The notes beneath the pieces are model-generated. The model had not been told where the DNA came from. It ran no database searches and was given only the letters and a program-made list of their open reading frames with translations. 64,000 bases of DNA from Romanomermis culicivorax (taxonomy: Eukaryota; Nematoda; Enoplea; Mermithida; Mermithidae). Within the stretch, counting starts at the first letter, position 1; the number at the start of each line of letters is the position of its first letter. Below are positions 47,990-64,000 of this stretch, in pieces. The stretch is from the NCBI GenBank assembly GCA_963922205.1, contig CAWUHX010000081.1, positions 992,001 through 1,056,000 on the forward strand. Direction: 5' to 3'. The translations under genes and the position numbers were made by a program.

Positions 47990-50900
47990 ATGGATTTCAT
48001 GATTTCGTTATTCGGCAGTGATCAAACAGGCAAACAAAAGGTGCGTAAAAAACGAATAACTCACCGTTACAATGAGAAAAACGACGAAAATGACTCTACG
48101 TCGCTAATCGCCTCCGGCTCTGCGGTCAAATGCACCAAAGTGAAGCACATGCCGCCCGAAGAAGAAGAAGGAAATGTAGAATACAAGGTAGTTTCATATT
48201 ATTCAAAAATCGATCTTCACAAATGACTTTACTGCTAAAAAGTCAATCGCTTCATATTCGATTTTGAAAAAACTATTGCAATGTGTTATGCACACAGGCC
48301 CTTAGCTAGGCGAGAGATCATGCCCTCCTTGCGGAGGAAAATGAATTTTTTCTTCCCAATAGATGTCCCAGTACGCATTGTTTTGCATTTCTGAAATCGG
48401 AAATGTTCAAATTTTCCCGTGATTTATAAAATGTAAATTATCATTCTTGGTGCAAAGGTCGGAGCCGAAAAGTGTTCCCAATAATCAGATTTCTCAACTT
48501 ACTATGTTTAAGATACCAAAAACTGAATGCTATAACGTGACAAAAAATTTTGGCTCAAAACGCGGCAAAATGAATATAATTCGATAGAACCCGTCGAACA
48601 CTTTTCTTAGCATTCTATACTTCAATTTTTTAGTGAAAAAAAGTCGAAATGATGATTTGCACATAGGGGGTAGGTGGCGAACCCCCTTACCTGAGACCCT
48701 GGCCACCGCACCTGGCCCAAAAAATCGTCAGACACCCCCCCTGAACTTTTTCCAAGACAGATTTTTTGATGATTTTTGTGCATAGTATGTACAAAAAATT
48801 GGCTTGCAGAACTTTATTTGTTTTTTTGCTCGCCCACCCCTTATCCCCATGAATAAAAAGTCCAAGCGCCCTCTCCATGGAAATTTCTTGCTGTGCATGT
48901 CTGGTGTAGAATACTGGTTACGGTTGTGTATCCACGATTCGCAAGTATTACACTGTCGTAGAGCAGCTTTTTTGGTCGAAAACGACTTTTTTGAATCGAA
49001 ATATGTAGCACATTTGAAAATAATTGATGTCGAGCATGATTTTTCGTTTTTGGAGGCGAAAAACATTTTCAATACTTCCTCGCCCATTCTCCGAAATTTC
49101 AGAATAGTGGCTATCGCTCCCATACCTGTATGAATTCAGTATGGGGTGAGATCCATTGTCATGGATCCACGCCCATAATGAATAATTTTTACTCGTACTT
49201 CGAAGGTTCTTAGCGCAAAAAATCGTTTTTGTCCAAAAAATAGACGTTATTTCATAATTTTTTTTTGAATTTCATAAACTGTCTGGAATTTCATACACTG
49301 AACATAATTTACCGAAGTTTGCTGAAATATATTCTTTTAGCTTAAATTGGTCAATCCTTCGCCCAGCCGTTTTCAGCATTTAGTTACTCAAATGAAATGG
49401 CGACTCAGAGAAGGGCAAGGGGAAGCTATCTATGAAATCGGCGTCGAAGATGACGGGCGTTGCACCGGGTTGACTCAGAAAGAAATGGACGCTTCAATGT
49501 CTACCTTACGGCGTATGGCTGTCGAGTAAGCATATTGGTCTTTCATTCGCACTTAGCCACTAAACAGCTAAAGGTTATCGCGCTATATTTTGGTTTTGTT
49601 TGTTTCTGTGTATTCATTTTATTACACATATTCAATTAATTAGATATGTTCGATAAACGGCGATCAAAATTTTCATTCTTACAATTTCAGGCTTAATGCA
49701 CTGCCAATCGTCTTGAGAGAGCGCGAAGTTAGCGACAACAATCAAAATCGGTTTGTTGCTGAAGTCCTCGTTCGGCGAACGTCCGATCAACAACAGGTTC
49801 TTCAGAATTTTGACTTTGACGTTATTGAAGTGGCCATTATCGATTTTTTTTCGTTTTGTAGTTCATTGACTTACGCGTCGCCGTTTTAGGGGCTGCCGAC
49901 GCCGGGAAATCAACCCTATTGGGTGTTTTAACGCAAGGTGAAATGGATAACGGGCGGGGAAAATCGCGCTTGAATTTATTCAGGCATTTACACGAAGTCC
50001 AAACGGGTCGCACGTCTTCCATTAGCATGGAAATTTTGGGTTTTGACGCAGAAGGCAAAGTAAAACCTGACGGAATACGCTTTCAGTAGAAATCTACTTT
50101 TCTGCGTCATGTTTATTGGAAATTCAGAACGATTTTGTTCTTGTATTCCAATTTTTTCAGACTCTGCAGCATCAAAATCATAGCGTTGAAGAAATTTACG
50201 ACAAAGCTGCAAAGTTAATCACGTTTATCGATTTGGCAGGACATCAGAAATACATGAAAACCACTTTATTCGGGCTTACGGGCTATAAACCACATTTCGT
50301 TGCCCTCGTAGTGGCTGCTAATATGGGAATAGGTAACTATAAGCAAGTCTCTCAACATAATGATGATCTGAACATCATTTTAGCAACTCATTATATAGTA
50401 GTTATTTGTAAAAATAATGGTCCATAATTATCACGTTCTGAGTGACAACTATCTTTCAACGTCACTCACATCTGTAAAAAATTATTTTTTATAGTTGGAA
50501 CAACAAAAGACCACATTGCTTGGGCTGTTGCGTTGGAAGTTCCGTTTTTTATTATCGTCACCAAAATCGATAAAATCAGGAACGGCTTGAAATTGGAAAA
50601 ACTCTTAAGTGGTTTAGAATTCTTCCTCAAGCAGCCTTGCTATTCTAGAATATGCGCCCGAGTCCGAACTGAAGACGACGCATTGACGTTGGCTGCCAGT
50701 TTCAACTCTACAAAGTGAGAATTTGAGAATTTAACGTCGTGCTACGTACACCAGAGTTTCCAAAGATCAGATTTTTAGGTAAGGGTAAAGTTGAGAATTT
50801 TCAGGGCTAGCGTCGCTAAGTGGCCACTAAATATACCGAAATCAAGCCCCCAGTGATAAATCTTTATGATTTCGGGTAGAGGTAATAGCCCTCATACATC

Positions 50901-53900
50901 CTGTGAGGCATTCTGGCGTATACTAATTATTTGCCTTTTGACTGTTATTGAAAATTCTCATTTAAATTTTTGATTCGCGACGCTTCATTTTTAGGGTTGT
51001 GCCAATTTTCGCTGTATCAAGTGTCACGGGTGATAATCTCGATCTATTGGAACCGTTTTTAAACCTTTTACCAAGCTACAGTAAACGAGATTTAGAATTA
51101 CAGCTCAACGAACAACCGGAATTTCAGGTAGAATATTTTTTTTCGGTTTAAAATTCGCACTCCAATTTAAAGTTTTCTAGATCGATGAAATCTTCAATGT
51201 TTCGGACGTTGGAGTCGTCGCATGCGGTCTATTATTCAAAGGCATAATCAGAGAAGGCGATGAATTGTACATCGGTCCGGATAACGATGGTAGATTTAGA
51301 TCAGTGTTCATCGATTCTTTACAAAGAAATCGTACGCCTTGCCGCTACGTGCAAGCCGGGCAATCAGCGGCGGTTTCTCTGGGCGATTTTCGAGAATTTT
51401 CGTTGCGCAAAGTAAAAAATATGAAAAATGATTTTCAAAGCAGTGAGAAAAATTTTAGATGAACATTTTTGAATGGTAACAGAAATCTAATAGCGCAGTA
51501 GCAGATCATAGACGAATAAGAGGACATCTCGCGTACCTATAGTGTGTTGTGACACCCACCGTACATACATGTAATTGGGGGGGGGAAGTCCTATGGGAAC
51601 CCCCCTCCAGAAATCGTCGACCATATGGCTAGCCATTGGGCGACCCCCCCCCCAGGATTTCTAATCCTATGGCTAGCCATATGGTAACCCTAGGGACCCC
51701 CATAGTTTTAGTCGGAAAAATACTGAAAAATGTCATTTTTTTCATGGAAAATGTCAAATTTTGAACAAAAAATGGTCGAAAACGTCAATTTTTTCGGCGC
51801 TAAGTACATATTTTATCATTTTTTAGACAAAAATTAATACTTTTTAAACCGTTTTTTGGACATTTTTCATGAAAAAAATCGAATTTTTTTTCCTTCAGGG
51901 ACCCCTCGCCCCAAAATTTTGGGAATTACTGACCCCCGGCTCCAAAAAAGTGCTCCAACCCCCCCCCCCCAGACCTCGGAGCTCCGTTACATGTATGCCA
52001 ACGTCGCCCAAAAAAGATCATGCTACTACCCTGCCAAAACCATCAATTTACCCCTACCGAAATTGCTGATGTATATGACGCAGATCGTAATGAAACGTTG
52101 TTTGGAGTAATCGTAAAGAATTTTTTACACTACCATTGCGAATATGATTGAATTTTGAGCGATTTTTCATCGGCATTTCCACGGGTTTTCAAACACATGC
52201 TCTTCAATAGAATTTTCAATGCATTTTGTTGGTTATCACTGTTTACGTACAACATGGAAACCTGGAATTGTCAGGGGATTTATTTATTGTCTGGGAAATC
52301 TGAGCTCCGCGAAGAATAATAATTTTCCGCATGCAGATATAAATAAGTTCAAGATTTACGGTAACAACAGTAGTTTTTTCACAGTATTTTTCATATGCTG
52401 ATAATGAGTTCTTCTGTTAGAATCGTTTATGTAACGGAGCCCCTAGGTCTACGGTGTTCAAGCGACTTTTTAGGAAGTTGTTTCGCCAAAAAGTGGTTCA
52501 AAAATAGTAATTTTTGTTCAAAAACCGTAAAAAATGTTGTTGTGTCGGGACCGTCGAGAAAATTAACATTTTTGATCTTTTTTTTCAAGAATGACCATTT
52601 TTGATCAAAAAATTACCGTTCTCAAATTTTTTTTTGTGAAAAAAATTATGGGTCCCTGTTGCTACTATATGGCTAGTCATATGATTGTCAAATCTGGCGG
52701 ATCACAATATGGCTATTAGCTAGTTTGTATGGCTGACGATTTGGATGGGGTTCCTATGGCACTCCCACTCAATACGTGTATGGTTTGGATACTGTTAAGG
52801 CTGCTAACACTGATGTTGGATCGTTGGAGTTGATAGATTTTTCACTAGTTAAACGTAAGCATATTTAACATTCCATGTCTTTTAAAAATTCTGAGCGATT
52901 TTAAGAACTTGAGAATAACTTTAATTTTAAATGAAGAAATTGTCAAGCATAGTATTTTCATTCAACAATGCCACAATGAGGCGAGTAAACTTAACGGTCA
53001 GAATTATTACATAAAATATACAAATTATGCGGAAACGCCGAAAATTTTGGACATTTTAATGTGCTAAAAAGTCGGAAAAATCACCTGCTTGTCGATTCCT
53101 GAATAGGAAAATCCGAAACTTCGACAACTTCTCTATCAAAAATATGTGTATTGTGCAGAGGAATGTCGAAAAATTTTTTTTGTTTGGCCAAAAAATTGTT
53201 TACTAAGTATAAAAAAGCATACATATGAGAAGTTCGACCAGGTGGGGGCTTTGAAACCTGAAATTTTGGGGTGGGGGTCCGAACATTTCCAAAATTTGGG
53301 GAGGGGGCGAAAAACACCGAAAAAGGTCGAAAAAATTCGAAAACTTGTCCCAAAAAAGACCAAAAAAGCCATTTTTCCAATTTTTCCTTGTTTGAGGAAG
53401 GGGTTGGGTATAGGGTTGATCAAGTTGGGGGTGGAGGTTCTGACATTTGGATATAGTGCTCGACCAAGTTGGGGGCGGCCGTCCCCCCCCCCCAACCCCC
53501 GTCCAATTACAAACCATCTCAAAGTACATGACGCGACTTGCCTGGCAGTTTCAAAATGTTTTTCTTCCATTGATTCATGGAGCCCATTATAGTTTTCAAT
53601 CTTAGGAGCATTTACTTGTATTTTAAAACAATTCGGTCCGAGGCATACTCAAACGAGCTAATGATCTGTTTTTCTCGAAATCTTCCTAAATAAAAAGCAA
53701 GTGGAAAGCAAGTACTATTGTTATTTTCTTATGATTTTCCGCAGAACCATATGTCAAATCAGACTGAAAATTTGTGTGCATACTTGACTAATTTTTAGCA
53801 ATTTTTGACCAAAAAAACTAACCATCAAAGCTTTTCGTAAACAACTACGATGACAGTAAGGATGTAATTGTGATTTTTCAATTTGGAAATATTTTACAAG

Positions 53901-55186
53901 AAACAGGCTATAACTCCTTTGTTGATATTCTAAGCACGCAGGTTCTGTGCAAAAAGTTGAAAGAAAATACTCACAATTATAGCATTCTCAAATCAAAAGT
54001 ATAAAGTGGAAAATCATTAAATCTTAAGTTGAAGAACCTTCGTTTCTTTTAAATCATTAGCTAAGGATTAAGAAATTGGAATGTAGCAATTTTTACTCTG
54101 CAGAATAGCCAGTGCTCTATTATAATTTTAAACATCGAAATTAGTCTAGCAGTTTTAATTATCCTACATCATTTTCAAATGAGCCCGAAAATTCAACAAT
54201 ATTCGTAGGATGGCGATTGACCGTGCATCGCAAAGCTAATAGTTTATTTCCTGGAGTTATAGTTTTGACTGCTACCTAGAACAGTCATTCTGAGAAAAAA
54301 CGCGGTCGCGTACCCTGTTCATAATTTTTACGGTCGTCGTCTTTTTTTCCGAGGCTCATTTGGAAAGGATGGACTCGAAGTGAATGATCTAAAAAGTTAT
54401 CGGCGTGTAGTGGATTGACTTTTTTGTTGCAAAATACATAAATTATCCCATAATTTTATACAGAAAAAATGGAAATTTCTTCCCGAAAAACATCAACAAC
54501 CAAAAAATAGGAGAAACCTGGAAAAGTCAGAGGGTTTGGTCTTTGAGAATCTCTATGAACCCTGCGCTATTCAGTTCTTTACATTTCTCGATTTTTCAAT
54601 TTTTTTGAACACTGGAATGACAGTATGGTCAAATTCGAATGTTAACTTTGAAATGATTTCTCAACAGCTAGGAATTGATTGATTCTCCCGTCCAGCCTAA
54701 TTTCCTCAAGAATCTTATGTATAATTTCATGCATTTAATTTTTGTAAGTACATATTTCAATTACTTCCGGCCAGTTCGAAATGAAATTATTGCAAAACCT
54801 TACTCGATTTATGAAAATGTGCTCAATTTTTAACGTCCTCGTTTTTCCAGGGTATGGTTCTGATCAGTAACGATTCTTTGTCATTACCTCAAGCCACTGT
54901 CGATTTTGAAGCAGAAATTTACGTCATATACCACCCGCACCGTTATATCGCAGAAAAATTTCAATGTACGGTTTACATTGGTAACGTTTGCCAAACTGCT
55001 GTCATGGTACGTATAAAAACGGATACGTCATCCGTGAGCGTCGGTCAAACGGCTTGCGTTCGGTTCAAATTCGTACGCGTCCCCGAATACATAAACGTCA
55101 GTAGTAGGATCTTATTCCGCGAAGGTCGGACGAAAGGAATCGGGCAAATTACGCGAATATTGACCGACATGAACGAAGAAGATTGA
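47990..55186 (+). CDS. GTPBP2: GTP-binding protein, GTPBP1/GTPBP2 family (complete, 9 exons)
   Basis: Exons: 47990-48187, 49341-49525, 49691-49796, 49862-50059, 50161-50332, 50495-50714, 50995-51127, 51181-51411, 54851-55186. All join in frame to give 592 residues, close to the ~600 of animal GTPBP2. An acidic/basic N-terminus ends [12 protein letters not shown], followed by [20 protein letters not shown], a family signature. The translational GTPase domain starts at 164: P-loop GAADAGKST (173-180; most relatives have GNVDSGKST), switch-I RTSSIS (213-218), DLAGH (253-257) and TKID (309-312) in place of NKxD. EF-Tu-like barrels follow (405-481, 482-592), with NVCQTA and [12 protein letters not shown] near the end. 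Family members act in ribosome rescue and resolution of stalled ribosomes, and mRNA surveillance, in the cytosol. Intron 8 (3.4 kb) is full of transposons. Confidence 0.93.
51564..51997 (-). mobile_element. CATACATGTAA-family element, copy 2 (in GTPBP2 intron 8)
   Basis: It begins CATACATGTAATTGGGGGGG and ends CCTCGGAGCTCCGTTACATG, then TATG, so it is inverted relative to 14009-14412. It contains 'gaccatatggctagccattg' and 'cctatggctagccatatgg' close together, two offset halves of a CCATATGGCTAGCCATATGG palindrome. It also has C runs near 51645 and 51961 and A/T-rich hairpin words between. Non-coding. Confidence 0.65.
52425..52783 (+). mobile_element. CATACATGTAA-family element, degraded copy 3 (GTPBP2 intron 8)
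   Basis: The left end reads ATGTAACGGAGCCCCTAGGT, matching the GC-rich end of copy 1. The right end reads 'cctatggcactcccactcaatacgtgtatgg'. It has the same orientation as copy 1 and is opposite to copy 2, which lies only 430 bp upstream. It is more diverged than the other two. Confidence 0.5.
53236..53515. repeat. G-run / C-run repeat block (GTPBP2 intron 8)
   Basis: Repeated words of the type 'ttggggtggggg', 'ttggggagggggcg' and 'caagttgggggtgg' end in a long C run at about 53483-53492. Open frames run through it on both strands (up to 148 residues) because the unit lacks stop codons. They are not genes. The 'caagttggggg' word links it to the block at 40985-41180. Confidence 0.55.
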
Positions 55187-55926
55187 ATAGGAGAGATTAA
55201 ATAAGCGGGGTTAATTTTGGTTGGTTAGTCAGATTTAGTTGAAATCGTGATTGGTTAGTTCTGGTAGATAAGTGTTACATATATATATATAACCTAGATG
55301 AAGCTTGTTTAAGTGTACCTTCTTCTACAACACCAAATTTGCATACGCATGCCTGGAAAGTAAACGCTTTATTCTGAAACTTTAATTTTCGCAGAAAAAT
55401 CAGGATTTGTCACTTATATTTGCCACACAATTCGTAGTTGAGAATATACGTAAGTATAACGAGTTTGAATACATTCAAAAATGAAAATCTGCTTATGAGG
55501 ATTAATTTCACACTCTCAACAATTATGAAAAATCAAGACTTCAATTTTTTTATTAGTAGTTCCATCCGTTATACTACGTAATTTTAATTATTGATTTATT
55601 AGTCCGCGTTCCATTGATTAGCGTTGAATTTTATCCGAGATGTTCCATTGCAGAATGTGTAGTTCGTTGTACTTTACTTTTTACATGTGTCAGATATTGA
55701 ATTTCTCATCCGAATGCTGCGCATCTGTGTAATACGTTTTACGGAAAGTGTTCAATTTAATGTGATGTTTGGTTTTGATTTGCATATTTCGAACTGATGT
55801 ACTGTTAAAATATGAAAGTTTAGTTCAATCGGTCTTATTCTGTACTTCCTATTTTGATTTTCATAGATGACAGTCTGCTTTATTTTTCATTTTCTGTGCA
55901 ATTTTTTTACATGTTTTCAAATTTAG
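55187..55926. other. Spacer between GTPBP2 and the GCP5-like gene
   Basis: This 740-bp stretch is AT-rich, with an (AT)n-like run at 55279-55291. No canonical AATAAA stands out right after the GTPBP2 stop. The gap is larger than the usual ~100 bp inside nematode operons, so an operon is possible but not indicated. Confidence 0.4.

Positions 55927-55934
<8 letters not shown>
55914..55934 (+). promoter_or_regulatory. Possible spliced-leader trans-splice acceptor
   Basis: A T-rich tract ending 'caaatttag' at 55926 is followed after only five bases by ATG (55932), which opens the GCP5-like frame. A strong acceptor immediately before a start codon, with no upstream exon recognised, is what a trans-splice site looks like in nematodes. 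An ordinary cis acceptor from an unseen 5' exon is equally possible. Confidence 0.35.
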
Positions 55935-63774
<7,840 letters not shown>

Positions 63775-64000
63775 GTCAGTTGAATTTTCTTAAAAACTAG
63801 GGGCGCTCAAAAAATGCTATAAACGCGATACATCTTGAAATAAAATTATCTTTGAAAATGTTTTATGAATAAAATCAATTTTTTAATGTGCAAGATAGTG
63901 AAATCGGAGATCTTCCAATTAGATTTTAAAGTGATGAAAATCAAATTTTCTTAGTGCACGATGAAACCAATCTTTTTCTAATATCTCAATTTTTTGATTT
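63775..64000. other. Intron after the last visible GCP5 exon
   Basis: It starts at donor gtcagt (63775). AT-rich with no further exon recognised before the window ends. The remaining C-terminal coding sequence should lie to the right. Confidence 0.55.

Noticed and set aside
53136-53592. 148-residue and overlapping open frames on both strands
   Set aside because: They run through the G/C-run repeat block within GTPBP2 intron 8, with no splice or motif support.

Overview
This is a eukaryotic window, and every recognisable gene in it is split by introns. The DNA is AT-rich. Introns use GT..AG with short T-rich acceptors (TTTCAG/TTTTCAG), and exons carry visibly more G, C and CpG than their surroundings. 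A transmembrane protein with a nematode CX-type YCCG..CC motif and an inactive trypsin-like secreted protein suggest a nematode or close relative with long introns and a high transposon load. I could not fix the species, and there is nothing prokaryotic here.

Genes in order: (1) 312-604 (+), last exon of a small cysteine-rich protein whose 5' part is not seen; (2) 17040-19184 (+), a secreted paralogue of gene 1 with its signal-peptide exon; (3) 21504-25080 (-), a four-exon multi-pass transporter resembling the triose-phosphate/nucleotide-sugar (SLC35) group; (4) 29016-32112 (-), a secreted protein joining a VWC-like cysteine domain to a trypsin fold with no catalytic triad; (5) 36149-38351 (+), a type-I membrane protein with the YCCG..CC motif; (6) 40041-40442 (+), an unassigned terminal exon; (7) 47990-55186 (+), a complete nine-exon GTP-binding protein of the GTPBP1/GTPBP2 family; (8) 55927-63774 (+), thirteen exons of a gamma-tubulin complex component most like GCP5, running off the right edge.

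The rest is dominated by mobile DNA. I could define two hAT copies of one family by exact 8-bp target duplications. One of them sits inside a second, shorter hAT-like element with its own 8-bp duplication, all within a GCP5 intron. There is also a solo LTR inserted in one arm of a foldback element, a TA-flanked MITE, a CAGGGTT-ended element, an inverted 17-bp minisatellite, a family ending in CATACATGTAA (two copies in one GTPBP2 intron), a LINE reverse-transcriptase remnant and a ~570-bp CTTT microsatellite.

No operon or shared pathway links the genes. GTPBP2 and GCP5 are head to tail, 740 bp apart. The strongest leads are the VWC/pseudoprotease fusion, the orphan CxCCKxRCWYD family, the GCP5-type gene (the C. 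elegans lineage is described as lacking GCP4-6), and the nested hAT insertions. All splice models were read by eye from frame continuity, splice signals and family knowledge, without transcripts or searches.
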